42,562 nt of DNA from Chloroflexota bacterium (GCA_024638855.1 JAHEJP010000003.1:1-42562); one strand, 5' to 3'; shown: positions 1 through 10,615, counted from the first letter of the stretch. Notes: a model not told the origin generated them from the sequence alone. Numbers and translations: made by a program.

Positions 1-152
1 TTCCACGCGCACTGACTGGGCGCACCATTTTGAGGTATAGAGCATGATATCTTTTTCTGACGATTGATCCATGATAACAGTTTGCCCATTCACGAGTCGA
101 TTGTGGCAGACAAAATCATTTGAAGCGAAATTGTTGATTAGACAGCTAGAAT

Positions 153-494
153 TTAGCCGTCCTCTTCTTCAGAGTCGGTGGGCTGGCTTACCTCTTTCGC
201 TTCATATTCTTCAAGGGAGATGTACCGGCCGCCTTGAATGTCGGCATGCGTCATATTTAGGCCACGATCAAAATGGGCAACCGTTGGTATTCTCTGAAAA
301 CACCGGCTATCCACGATGGTTTTATGCCATTCATAGCCATCATCGGTCGGACTCAGGTCGTATTGTTTATTAATTCGTAAGCGGACCTTTGCCTCGCATC
401 GGTCGCACTGAACGTAAACAAAAAAGCCTTCGGGGTCCGCCTTTCGGTTTTGATTTGAATCTTCACTACCAAATAGTCTCTTTAAGAAGCTCAT
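153..494 (-). CDS. conserved hypothetical protein, small, with one CxxC motif (CDRC) and acidic C-terminus
   Basis: 113-aa ORF; ordered composition (MSFLKRLFGSED...VQCDRCEAKVRLRINKQYDLSP...); no family recognised with certainty. Confidence 0.6.
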   Translation of the reverse strand: MSFLKRLFGSEDSNQNRKADPEGFFVYVQCDRCEAKVRLRINKQYDLSPTDDGYEWHKTIVDSRCFQRIPTVAHFDRGLNMTHADIQGGRYISLEEYEAKEVSQPTDSEEEDG

Positions 495-750
495 CGTTTA
501 ATTCTACTGTGAGGTAGTCTTTGAGCAAAATATCCGATCCCTTTTAGTATTTATTTCATCCTTGCGGATCTGAACTAATTCAAATGGTGAAGCGCCGAGG
601 CCACAAGCAAGCGGCGTTCTACTAATAGCCTTTTTCCAATGATGAAACCCGTTTTAATCAATCGCCAGGATCGTTTGCTTCTCACCCATATTTGGGCTAG
701 ACTACATGACATAATCTACATGTAGTGCCGGTAACTGAATAGGAAACAGG

Positions 751-3078
751 ATGGGGGATTTCAGATTTGAGGTCTGGCCCACAGAATATCCAGTCATAAC
801 GCAACATTTTGGGGCTAATCCATTAAATTATGCGCAATTCGGGCTTCCGGGGCATGATGGCATCGATATCAAAGCTCCTATTGGGAGCAAAGTCTTTTGC
901 GTAGCCCCTGGGGAAGTATTCCGGATCAATAATAATCCGAGCGGGCATAATTATGGCATCCACGTTCGCGTCGCTCACCAGGATGGTTACAAGACTGTCT
1001 ACGCGCATTTGCAAAAAGTGTTCGTACGAACGGGTCAAATCGTCGAAGCAGGCACAGTACTAGGCCTGGCTGATAACACCGGCAACAGCTTCGGTTCGCA
1101 TCTCCACATCACTCTGAAGAAGAAGGACGCCAAATACGATAATTGGCCGTACGAGATAATCGATCCCACCCGGTATTTATTGCCTCTGTTAGGGTGGAAG
1201 AAACCGGCCGGCCCGTTTGTCAAAGGCTGGGTATTGGCCGATTCGATCTTCAGCCATGACGATTTGGCTCAGGTTAATGCCGGCGGCGCAACTTTATATA
1301 TCAATCGCGATATTAAGAAACTCATTCCGGCCGGTACTATCATCGTCGTTCGTATGCAGAAGAAGCCATTTGTCCAGGTGAGCGTTTCCCTTGCTGCCAT
1401 TGGCCTGGACGATCAAGCTAAACCGAAACCGGCGGCCGAACCCCCACCAATTGTATCCACTGTCGATGGTTGGGCTTGGAAACGCTTTCTGACCGTTGCA
1501 GGCAAGCAGGCTGTGGTCGGTTCCCACGGTATCAATCTGAGGACTAGACCAGAACGAAATGCCACCAATATTGGCGTGATCAAAGCCAGCAGCACAGTGA
1601 CCATTATCGGCGCGCCAAAAGAATTGTACATACCGGTTCGCGTCCGGCGCAATGACTTCATAGAACCGGTCAACCTACCCGACCCACCTCCCGATCCGGC
1701 CATCATGCCACCGAAAGAAGGTTATTTGGGCTGGGTCCTGACTCAATTTTTAAGCCCCAATGGCAGGCGACAAGCCTTGACTTCCCGCCTTGGCGTTAAT
1801 TTGCGAAGCAAACCTGATAGAACAGGCCAAACAATTGGCCTTGTAAAAGCCTACGCAACCATCAGCATTGCCGGACCAGCCCGCGGAGAATATACGCCGG
1901 TGCTCACACGCAAGGCGGATGTATTGAATGCAATAGATCCAATACCAAACGTGGCCATGCCGGATCCCTGGCCCAAAGAAGCGACGCCGACGGCTCTGCC
2001 CAAGCCTGATCATGATACAACGCCGGGCTGGGCGTTCACCAATGGTCTAGTTGTTAGCGGATATCAAGCCAAGGTGGCTCGTTATGGTAGTAATTTGAGG
2101 GCGTCGCCACAGCGCGACGCGACGAAGATCGGATTCGTTCCCGCGGGCACACCTATCTCCGTGACAGGGCCCGCCAAGGGGGAATATACGCCGGTGCGCG
2201 TACGAGATGATCTTCTAAAACCGCCTATCGCCGACGATGAGGTTTCAGACCCCGATTCTCAGACCATCGGCCGGGTTCGCATCGGTCTTCACGCCTCGGC
2301 CGATCCGCCCATAAGTGAGGCCGAACACGAGGAATTCGCCGCCCTCCGGCCGAGCATCATCAAGGTACTTTCGTTTCATAGCGCGGAGGATATTCGTCGT
2401 TTGGCAAAGGCGCATCCGGAAGCACAATTTATCGTCAGGGCATTTCTTTCCTTCAGTGGTCGCAACATCAGCCCTGGTAAATTCCTTGAATATACGCTTG
2501 GTGATGTCCGTCGCAGCCTGGATCAGCTGCAAGGCCGGCGGGTGTTAGTGGAATTGCACAACGAACCTAACTTGGCTGAAGAAGGCCTGGGAAGTAGTTG
2601 GTCCGACGGCGCAACCTTCAGCGTATGGTGGCGCGAACTGTTGAAGCGTTATCGTCAGGCGCTTCCCAACGCCCGCTTTATTTTTCCAGGATTAACGCCG
2701 GGCACTACCGTGACAGGAGTGAAACTGGATCACATTCAATTCCTGGAAGCCAGTCGAGCAGCTGTCGAAGCGGCCGATGGTCTGGGTATACATGTTTACT
2801 GGTCAGATGTCCATAGTATGGCGAAGGCTTTGGACCAGGTCGACGATTACATCAGCCGTTTTCGTTCGCGAAATATGTGGATCACTGAAGCCAGTCGAAA
2901 GGGAAGGGGTTTGCCGGCCAACCTAATGGCCCAGGAATATCTACGATTCTGGCGTGAGCTACAAAACCGCCCCGTCATCCAAGGCGTCACTTATTTTGTA
3001 GCCTCGGCCAGCAATCCAAAATTCGCCAGCGAAGTATGGGTTGGCAAGGATATTGGGCGCCTGGTCGGCAGGCGATAG
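751..3078 (+). CDS. M23-family peptidase domain + three SH3b-like repeats + C-terminal GH-A-like TIM-barrel domain
   Basis: 775 aa; M23 motifs GHDGIDI (HxxxD) and SHLHITL (HxH); three repeats of the type G.NLR..P......IG......I.I.GPA.GEYTPV; C-terminal ELHNEPN and WITEASRKG resemble the acid/base and nucleophile strands of clan GH-A. Confidence 0.85.
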   Translation: MGDFRFEVWPTEYPVITQHFGANPLNYAQFGLPGHDGIDIKAPIGSKVFCVAPGEVFRINNNPSGHNYGIHVRVAHQDGYKTVYAHLQKVFVRTGQIVEAGTVLGLADNTGNSFGSHLHITLKKKDAKYDNWPYEIIDPTRYLLPLLGWKKPAGPFVKGWVLADSIFSHDDLAQVNAGGATLYINRDIKKLIPAGTIIVVRMQKKPFVQVSVSLAAIGLDDQAKPKPAAEPPPIVSTVDGWAWKRFLTVAGKQAVVGSHGINLRTRPERNATNIGVIKASSTVTIIGAPKELYIPVRVRRNDFIEPVNLPDPPPDPAIMPPKEGYLGWVLTQFLSPNGRRQALTSRLGVNLRSKPDRTGQTIGLVKAYATISIAGPARGEYTPVLTRKADVLNAIDPIPNVAMPDPWPKEATPTALPKPDHDTTPGWAFTNGLVVSGYQAKVARYGSNLRASPQRDATKIGFVPAGTPISVTGPAKGEYTPVRVRDDLLKPPIADDEVSDPDSQTIGRVRIGLHASADPPISEAEHEEFAALRPSIIKVLSFHSAEDIRRLAKAHPEAQFIVRAFLSFSGRNISPGKFLEYTLGDVRRSLDQLQGRRVLVELHNEPNLAEEGLGSSWSDGATFSVWWRELLKRYRQALPNARFIFPGLTPGTTVTGVKLDHIQFLEASRAAVEAADGLGIHVYWSDVHSMAKALDQVDDYISRFRSRNMWITEASRKGRGLPANLMAQEYLRFWRELQNRPVIQGVTYFVASASNPKFASEVWVGKDIGRLVGRR

Positions 3079-3106
3079 AGGCTTGGGCGTTTAGGCACCT
3101 GGGCGC

Positions 3107-6100
3107 TCAGGCTCTGCCTACTAGCTCTCTAAATCTAGGATCGTTTCGAATGGCTTCCAGATCCGGATCACGGCGCGCCCAATCCAATTGAACCTGGTGT
3201 TTTTCCAGGGCAATCCTCAGGAGATCGATGGCTCGATCCGCGTTGCCGGCGATAGCTTCTACGCAGGCTTGATTGTATTCGCTTTCACCGGCTATGAGTT
3301 CTCGAGCCACCCTGATCTCTTTCTCGTAGTCTCGTTGGCGTCCAAGCCGCCTATATAGTCCTGCCAGTGACCCACGCGATAGAGCATCGTCAGGGTTTAA
3401 CTCGATTGCTCTTCTGTAGACTGATAAGGCTTTCTCACTCTGGTCCGTTGCATTATAGACATCGGCCAAATTAGCGAAGGCCGTTGAATTTTGAGGATCT
3501 AGCTGAACCGCTTTTTCAAAGGCAGCCAGTGCTTCTTGCCAGGAATCGTTATCTCGATGGGCATTCCCTAAACCGATGTAGGTCGCTGGATCGCTCGGAT
3601 CAAGTCGCAAGGCTTCTTTATAATTTTCAATGGCATCATCTCCCCGGCCGAGATCGGTTTGAACATCGCCCAGGCCGCGGTGAGCAGCCGGATCTTGACT
3701 CTCCAGGCGAACAGCTCGTTCAAAAGCACTTAGAGCTTCAAAAGGACGCTTTAGGCCTCGATAGATATTGCCCAGACCGATATATGATGGCGTGTGCTTG
3801 GCGTCTATCTTTAGGGCACGCTGGTAAGCGCTAATCGCTTCGTCAATACGCCCTTGGCGGGTAAATACATCGCCGAGCCCAGAACGAGGGGCTGGATCCT
3901 TCGGATCAAGATTGATCGCTTCTTTGTAAGCTCCAAGGGCGCCATCGATATTTCCCAGGCGAAGGTTAACTGTGCCCATTCCTGTGTAAATGGCTGCATG
4001 GTCTGGCACCAGTCGTAATGCTTGTTCATACGCTAACTGGGCCTCCTGATCGCGGCCGAGTTTGATATATGCATCGCCAATTCCGGCTAGGGCTTCGCCG
4101 TTTTGTGGGTCCAGTTCTAATGCTTGTTGTAGGAATTCCAATCCTTGATCGATTTGACCCTTTTGCAGGTAGGCTGTTCCCAAGCCACTGTAGGTGATCG
4201 AATCTTGCGGCGCTAATTTCTGCGCCCGTTCGAAAGAGTCTAGCGCTTCAACACTGCGACCAGTCTTTAAATACAGCCTTCCCAATTGTTGGTGAGCGGC
4301 TGGATCATTTGGATTTACGTTGATCGCATGGCGATAGGCTGTGATAGCGTCGCTCGACCTTCCCATCTCTTTATAGACCCTAGCCGCTCCATGATACGGT
4401 TCGGTATAATCTTCCTGGCGCTCAAGGGCATATTGGTAGGCTCGTAGCGCTTCATCACTGCGACCTTTGGCTTGTTGTATATTGCCAACCCGATAATAGG
4501 CGCCGGCGTTATTCGGATCAAGTCTTAGGGCTTGCCGGTAAGCATCCAACGCTTCATCAACTTGACCTTGGGCATAATATGTGTCGCCGATACCGGTATA
4601 GGCATCGGCTTGTTCGGGTTGTAATTCCAGAGCCTGGATGTAGGCTGCATTCGCTTCTTCGTACAAACCGGCTTCGCTGCGGGCTCTTCCCAGACAAATG
4701 TGTAGATCGGCCGAATCTAGACCTAAGGCTTGAGCTTGTTGTAGCGCTTCCATCGCCTGATCATATTGGCTCAATGTTAGCAAAGCCTTGCCCAGCCTGA
4801 AGTAAGCTAAACGATTTTCAGGATCGAGCTCTAAAGTGCGGCGGAATCCTGCGGCAGCCTCTTCATTTCGGCCTAGTTCAGCCAAAGCCCGGGCATGACC
4901 ATAATGAGCGGCAGCTTGCGTTGGCTCCAGTTCAATGGCTCGTTCATATGCTTCAATAGCTGCCTCGGGTTGGTTGCGATGGGTCAGAACCCGGCCGAGG
5001 TTATGGTATACAGAGGCGTTCTGGTCATCGAACTCTAGAGCTCGCCGGTAAGATGAGTCCGCCTCTGAAAAATGTCCCAACGCCAATTGCGCGTTTCCCA
5101 AACCTTCATGAGCGACTGGATCTTCAGGCGCCAGGGTTATGGCTTTCCTAAATGCTTTTAACGCTCTTTCGTGACTACCCTGTTCGGCGCAAGCCCGACC
5201 CGCGCCTTTTAATGCGGCCACATTGTCCGGTTCTAGATTTAAGGCCTGCCAGAAAGCGGCTAATGACCGACGTAGATTTCCTAGAGCAGCCTCAACTAGC
5301 CCGGTGCCTACGTAGGAACGGGGGCGGGGGGGATACGCTTCTAAAGCTCGCCTATACATCTCGCGGGCATCATGCTGGTTATTTTGAGCGAGATAGATAT
5401 CTCCTAATCCGTTTAGGGCATCTACATTGTTAGGATCGTCGGCCAAGACTTGTTGAAAGACATTGATGGCGCCGTCTGTCCTGCCTAAGGCCGCATAAAG
5501 GTCGCCTAAGTCATTAAGGGATACAGATGCCGGATCCGCGTCCAAGGCCTTCTCGTAGTTGAGCTGCGCTTCCTCGGGTTGGCCTAGAGCCTGGTAAACC
5601 TTACCCATGCCCCGGTAGGCGGCAGCCATCTCCGGTTCGATAGCCAGGGCTTGGTGATAAGCCTCAAGCGCTTCCTGATAACGGCCGGCAACGGCAAAAG
5701 AATCTCCTAGGCCACGATAGGCGTTTGGATCACTATTATTGCGGCTAGTTGCTGCCTCGAAAGCCGAATGGGCTTCCTCCTGACGGCCTGTAGCCAAGTA
5801 TATATCGCCCAGTCCCCGGCGGGGAGCTGCAAGATTGGGCGCTGTCTCCACGGCCGATCGGTAGGCTTCTTCAGACTCGTCATATCTTCCTAAGGCAGCG
5901 TATACATCACCCAGACCTTGATAGGCTAAGCCATCATCGGGATCGTCTTTGACGGCCTGTTGGTAGTGGAGAAGTGCCGAATCGTACCGTCTCAGTTTCT
6001 TGTATTGATCGGCCAGTTGTTGGCGGGATACCTTAATTGAAGGATTAAGCTCAAAAGCCCTTTCATAAGCACGAACCGCATCCTCGGATCGCCCAAACTT

Positions 6101-9100
6101 AATGTAAACGGCCCCCAGGCCGGCCAATGCCACAGGCCAATTTGGCCTAAGGGTTAAAGCTTGCTGGTAAGCCTCTTCCGCTTTTTCTATTTCTCCGGCT
6201 GCCTCATAAGCCTCTGCCAAACCATAGTAGACGTTGGCGTCCTTATTCTGTAGTTCAAGCGATTGCTGATAGGCCACAATTGCTTCAGGATATAAGCCGA
6301 GTTGTCTTTGAATATCTGCCAAACCTGCATAAGCGCCAGCATCACCAGCATTCAAATCGATGGCTAACCTGTAAGCGGCTAATGCTTCCTGGGGGCGATT
6401 CAACCTACGATAAACGTCGGCTAAACCCCGGTGCGGTTCAGATTGTCCGGAATCCAACTCCAGAGAACGTCGGAAACTGAGCATTGCTTTTTCGTGTCTG
6501 TCTGTTGAAGCGTACAAAAGGCCCAGACTCGTTAGGGGAAGTGCCCAATCCGGGCTGAGTTCGGCCGCCTTGCGATAGGCTTTTTCTGCATCTTTATGGC
6601 GGTTGAGTTGCTGGTAAACATCACCTAGCCCATGGTGAACGGCCGCTTCCTGGCTGTCCAATTCATGAGCGCGTTTATATGAAGCCAGTGCTTTGTCGTA
6701 TTCTCCTAGCGACAGAAATGCCCGGCCTAAGCCCAAGTGAGCGTTCAAATGATATGGGTCGATTTTTATGGCTTGCTGATAAGCTTTCAGTGCTTCTTCG
6801 GCTTGGTCCAGCGTCAAGTAGGTGTTTCCTAATCCAGTATAGGCAACCGGATCCTTTGCATTAAGGGCCAATGCTTGTTGATGGGCATCAATTGCTTCGC
6901 CGGTCCGGCCCAATTCCCCGTAAATGTCTCCTAACTTATTAAATGCGCCCGCGTACTTCGAATTTAGTTCGAGGACGCGCTGATAGGCGCTGATGGCCTC
7001 AACTTTCTTTCCTTGGGCTTTATTTAAATCGCCAAGGGCTTCATAGGCATCAGCCGCAGCAGGATCTAATCGAATGGCTGTATCTAAAGCCGAAGCGGCC
7101 TCTTCAAATCGATTGTGCTGGGTGTACAAACGACCAAGGCTGATATATGGGTCTGGATCATCAGGACTATACCTGATGGCTTCACGATACGTCCGCATTG
7201 CCTGCCGTAACTGCCTGAGCTGGACAAGCGTATTGCCGAGACCGATGTAAGCGGCCGCATATTCAGGATCAATATTGATAGCTCGCTCATAAGCCTCGCT
7301 GGCCGCATTGGGCATGTTGAGCTCGAGGTAAACATCGCCCAAGCCTTTTTGCGCCTGGGCTGCTTCTGGAGCCAACTCAAGCGCCCTTTGGTACGTAGCG
7401 ATAGCCTTTTTATATTGACTTTCTTGGACGTAAGCATCACCAAGACCGATCTGGATATCCGCATTGACCGGATCAAGCTCGATGGCCCGCCAATAAGCGG
7501 GCAAAGCCTTGTTTACCAGACCTTGAGCCCGGAAAACATTGCCAAGTCCGTAATAAGCAGGAGCGTAATCCGGATCGATTTCGGATGCTTTTTGGTACGC
7601 TTCTTGAGCTTTAGCAATATCTTTCAATGCGAATAATGCATCGCCCAAACCAACTAGGGATCCTGGGCTTTCCTTATCACGATTAACAGCTCCCTCAAAT
7701 GCTGACAAGGCATCATCGTAATGCCCCAGGGCCAGGTAGATTTCACCCAGACTCTGGTATGAAAACTCGTAGCTGGAATCTATGCTTATCGCATTTTGGT
7801 GCGCCGCTAATGCATCAGCATATCGGCCGCTAGCCCGGTATGCCTGGGCTAAGTTCTCGTAGGTAGCTGCCCTGGTGTCTCCCAAGAGTATCGCTTGTTG
7901 AAAAGCGTCGATGGCCTTATCGTATTGCCTAGCATCGGCATAAAGCTCGCCCTTACCGGCCCAAGGTATGCCGGCCTGGGGATCTAACTCTATCGCTGTA
8001 TCGATAGCCGTTGATGCTGATTCAGGTCTGTGAAGGGTTCTGTAAGCGCTACCGATACCGCAATAGGCTCCAACACATTGCGGATCGATCTCGATCGCTC
8101 GCTGGTAGCTAGACACAGCATTATCAGTTAAACCGGCCGACAGGTAGGCGTCGCCCAGAGCGTTTTGCACATTTGCCCGATCAACCCCCATTTGTTCGGC
8201 TTCCTGTAAAACTTTGAGCGCCTCGTTGGTTCGACCTGAGGCCAAGTACATTTGGCCAAGACCGATGCGCGCATTAACGAACCTGGCATCCTGCTTGATG
8301 GCCCGTTCATACGCGGAAATCGCCTCCTGAGAGTTGCCCATGGCCTGGTGAATTTCCCCTATACCACCATGGCTCATGGCCGATTCTGGGTCCACCCTTA
8401 AGGCCTGGTCGAAAGCTTCTTGCGCTTCCGCATGTTTGTTCTGCGCTTTATAGATATTGCCCAAGGCGCTATATGATGCTGCATGTTGCGGGTTGATTTC
8501 GAGCGCTTGTTGCAGGGCTTGAACAGCTTCATCATATTGTTGGCCTGCTCCCAGGTTGACGCCCTGTAAATACCAGGCGAAGTGTCGTTTGGGAAACCAT
8601 TCCAGGATTCGTTGAAGGAGTCTTTCGACCGTGACATTATAAATTGGACTATAGCGATCATCTGGCCACAGTAAACGATGGGCGAGTAATTCGTAAGCCT
8701 CGGCTAACTGGACTTTTAGCAAAGTGCCCTCGGCCGGCAAGCCAGCCTCCACCTGTTCAAACCACCCTTGAGCAACGTCGAATTGACCCTGTCGGAGAAG
8801 TTGGTTTCCTCTTAGCAGGCTTAATATCGCTTTTCGTTCTGCAGCATTTTCTCCGTCGAGCCAACCCCGTTCTTCAAGGCGAGTCAACACCCGAACCAGT
8901 GCTTGTCCATCCTCAGTAGCCCTAAGAACTTTATATAGCCGCTCGCTACTTTCGCTCAAGCCTTGCCACTCGCCGATGATTTCAACTAAGCCTTTTTGGA
9001 GATCAGGATTGTAGGCCATGCCCTCGACGTACCTGGGAATGACCCAATGCCAGGCCTGCGTCTCATCAACCCAGAAGTAGTAATGGGCTTGATCCAAGAT

Positions 9101-10615
9101 AGCCTTGGTCCAATAATCGTCCTGGCACCGTTTTTCTAGCAGTGGTAATTCGGCTTCATGGCTCGCCAGGCGCTCCTTCAAAGCCTCGATGGCTCGCATG
9201 TTGAGATCTCTGACCCGCTTACTGGTTCGTCGGACCTCAGCCTGCAAATACTCCTTAAAGAAAACGGCCGGATCATCGTGCAGGCGAGCCCTATCGGCGT
9301 GAACCGAGGCATAGTCGCGTTCCAAACGCCTCAGCAATTCTTCGAGGTCGAATTTTCCGCCATCCTGGGGCTGCAGCATCGCTCGCAGTAGGTCGACATC
9401 GCCCCTGGCCAAAGCCAAGGCATAAAGCGCTTGCTTGTCTGACTCGGCTACAACATGCTGTAGATAGCGATCAGTCATTTTCTGGACGATTTGACCGCTT
9501 CCATATAGATCATGGCTGTCGCCGACAATTTCTTCCAGGGATGCGCCGGCCTTCCATATATCGGCCGCCTCTTTAACAGCCAGGGGAATCCCGCGAGTAA
9601 CCCGGCTAATGGCTTCGACTTCCTGCCCGGAAAGTTCCCGCTCTGGCGCGCAAAATTCGAAATAGGTGCGAATGTCCTCGATGGACAAAGGAAGCATGTC
9701 GTAGGCTAATAAGCGCCGAGGGCTATCGTCGGCGTACCCTTTAAAATATTCGGCACCAAATTGACGGCTTTCCACTAGGTCATTCCGACCGCTGATGATC
9801 CATATCACCCGCGGACCAGCTGCTCTGGTTATCGTTCGGATCCAGATGTCATCGCGGTCGACGATTTCGTAGGAATCGAGAACTATCAAGAGTCGTTGGT
9901 TCTTTGCCACCCGGTCGAAACCTCGAGCCAAAGAAAGGGCGATTTGATCGTAGGGATTCAGGAAAAAATCAAAATGATCGGGTTTTAAGTGGGCTCTCAA
10001 CTGGGTTTCAATCGCCCGCTGAAGCTTGACAGCCTGCTCGGCGCCAACTTTGATGCCGGCCTCCAAAAATGCTTCTACCATCTCTTCGCCTGTATCGCCG
10101 ATCATAGGCAGACGCGTTCGCACTATCTTGGCCAGAGCATCGACGCTTAAACTGCGCAAGATGGCCATCTCATCCCAGTCGTTTTCAGCAGTGATTGCCG
10201 CCGCTACTTTTCGACCTGCTTCCTCCCGCTTCTTTACTGCCTTACGATAGGCAGCAAATTGGCGGCCCCATTTTTTACGAATGGACGCGGCGTGCATCAC
10301 CTTAAAAACAGTGTCAGGATTGATCTGGTCCCGGCCAACCTGAAGCCCGGGAAATTTTTTACGTTCATCTTCCCAGTCGAGCCAAAGAACCTCAAACTTT
10401 CCTGCAAATGGCGGATCTTGCTGGGCAATATCCCTGATTCGTTTGGCCAGGGTTGTCTTGCCTGATCCACCATCGCCGTACAATAAGACGACATACGGCA
10501 AAAGCTCCTTCACAGGTGAATCGAGCACCTCATTCAGAGCGGCGCGAATTTGTTTTTGTTCTTCTACTCGGCCGACGAAGAGTTTGTTATCAACGGTAAT
10601 CGGTTGGTCCGGCAT
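3107..10615 (-). CDS. giant STAND-type NTPase with very long TPR array (2502 aa)
   Basis: Walker A GDGGSGKTTLAKRI near the N-terminus, Walker B-like RLLIVLDSYE, then WIISGRND; from about residue 675 onward continuous 34-aa TPR units (GLGDVY..LGR..EA..AY..AL.LDP), about 50 units estimated from length. Confidence 0.93.
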   Translation of the reverse strand: MPDQPITVDNKLFVGRVEEQKQIRAALNEVLDSPVKELLPYVVLLYGDGGSGKTTLAKRIRDIAQQDPPFAGKFEVLWLDWEDERKKFPGLQVGRDQINPDTVFKVMHAASIRKKWGRQFAAYRKAVKKREEAGRKVAAAITAENDWDEMAILRSLSVDALAKIVRTRLPMIGDTGEEMVEAFLEAGIKVGAEQAVKLQRAIETQLRAHLKPDHFDFFLNPYDQIALSLARGFDRVAKNQRLLIVLDSYEIVDRDDIWIRTITRAAGPRVIWIISGRNDLVESRQFGAEYFKGYADDSPRRLLAYDMLPLSIEDIRTYFEFCAPERELSGQEVEAISRVTRGIPLAVKEAADIWKAGASLEEIVGDSHDLYGSGQIVQKMTDRYLQHVVAESDKQALYALALARGDVDLLRAMLQPQDGGKFDLEELLRRLERDYASVHADRARLHDDPAVFFKEYLQAEVRRTSKRVRDLNMRAIEALKERLASHEAELPLLEKRCQDDYWTKAILDQAHYYFWVDETQAWHWVIPRYVEGMAYNPDLQKGLVEIIGEWQGLSESSERLYKVLRATEDGQALVRVLTRLEERGWLDGENAAERKAILSLLRGNQLLRQGQFDVAQGWFEQVEAGLPAEGTLLKVQLAEAYELLAHRLLWPDDRYSPIYNVTVERLLQRILEWFPKRHFAWYLQGVNLGAGQQYDEAVQALQQALEINPQHAASYSALGNIYKAQNKHAEAQEAFDQALRVDPESAMSHGGIGEIHQAMGNSQEAISAYERAIKQDARFVNARIGLGQMYLASGRTNEALKVLQEAEQMGVDRANVQNALGDAYLSAGLTDNAVSSYQRAIEIDPQCVGAYCGIGSAYRTLHRPESASTAIDTAIELDPQAGIPWAGKGELYADARQYDKAIDAFQQAILLGDTRAATYENLAQAYRASGRYADALAAHQNAISIDSSYEFSYQSLGEIYLALGHYDDALSAFEGAVNRDKESPGSLVGLGDALFALKDIAKAQEAYQKASEIDPDYAPAYYGLGNVFRAQGLVNKALPAYWRAIELDPVNADIQIGLGDAYVQESQYKKAIATYQRALELAPEAAQAQKGLGDVYLELNMPNAASEAYERAINIDPEYAAAYIGLGNTLVQLRQLRQAMRTYREAIRYSPDDPDPYISLGRLYTQHNRFEEAASALDTAIRLDPAAADAYEALGDLNKAQGKKVEAISAYQRVLELNSKYAGAFNKLGDIYGELGRTGEAIDAHQQALALNAKDPVAYTGLGNTYLTLDQAEEALKAYQQAIKIDPYHLNAHLGLGRAFLSLGEYDKALASYKRAHELDSQEAAVHHGLGDVYQQLNRHKDAEKAYRKAAELSPDWALPLTSLGLLYASTDRHEKAMLSFRRSLELDSGQSEPHRGLADVYRRLNRPQEALAAYRLAIDLNAGDAGAYAGLADIQRQLGLYPEAIVAYQQSLELQNKDANVYYGLAEAYEAAGEIEKAEEAYQQALTLRPNWPVALAGLGAVYIKFGRSEDAVRAYERAFELNPSIKVSRQQLADQYKKLRRYDSALLHYQQAVKDDPDDGLAYQGLGDVYAALGRYDESEEAYRSAVETAPNLAAPRRGLGDIYLATGRQEEAHSAFEAATSRNNSDPNAYRGLGDSFAVAGRYQEALEAYHQALAIEPEMAAAYRGMGKVYQALGQPEEAQLNYEKALDADPASVSLNDLGDLYAALGRTDGAINVFQQVLADDPNNVDALNGLGDIYLAQNNQHDAREMYRRALEAYPPRPRSYVGTGLVEAALGNLRRSLAAFWQALNLEPDNVAALKGAGRACAEQGSHERALKAFRKAITLAPEDPVAHEGLGNAQLALGHFSEADSSYRRALEFDDQNASVYHNLGRVLTHRNQPEAAIEAYERAIELEPTQAAAHYGHARALAELGRNEEAAAGFRRTLELDPENRLAYFRLGKALLTLSQYDQAMEALQQAQALGLDSADLHICLGRARSEAGLYEEANAAYIQALELQPEQADAYTGIGDTYYAQGQVDEALDAYRQALRLDPNNAGAYYRVGNIQQAKGRSDEALRAYQYALERQEDYTEPYHGAARVYKEMGRSSDAITAYRHAINVNPNDPAAHQQLGRLYLKTGRSVEALDSFERAQKLAPQDSITYSGLGTAYLQKGQIDQGLEFLQQALELDPQNGEALAGIGDAYIKLGRDQEAQLAYEQALRLVPDHAAIYTGMGTVNLRLGNIDGALGAYKEAINLDPKDPAPRSGLGDVFTRQGRIDEAISAYQRALKIDAKHTPSYIGLGNIYRGLKRPFEALSAFERAVRLESQDPAAHRGLGDVQTDLGRGDDAIENYKEALRLDPSDPATYIGLGNAHRDNDSWQEALAAFEKAVQLDPQNSTAFANLADVYNATDQSEKALSVYRRAIELNPDDALSRGSLAGLYRRLGRQRDYEKEIRVARELIAGESEYNQACVEAIAGNADRAIDLLRIALEKHQVQLDWARRDPDLEAIRNDPRFRELVGRA

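Noticed and set aside
71-373. 100-aa plus-strand ORF at the window start
   Set aside because: Overlaps the better-supported 153-494 minus-strand ORF; no SD and non-protein-like composition.
3079-3110. Short degenerate repeat (gcttgggcgtttag gcacctgggcgctcag) between two convergent genes
   Set aside because: Only two imperfect units, low complexity; too little to call an element.
3200-8600. Regular DNA periodicity that could suggest a CRISPR or tandem satellite
   Set aside because: The period is the 34-codon TPR unit in one continuous reading frame; units are divergent and have no spacers.
3484-9709. Many short ORFs antisense or out of frame within the TPR gene
   Set aside because: Generated by the periodic ~102-bp TPR coding repeats; no independent support.
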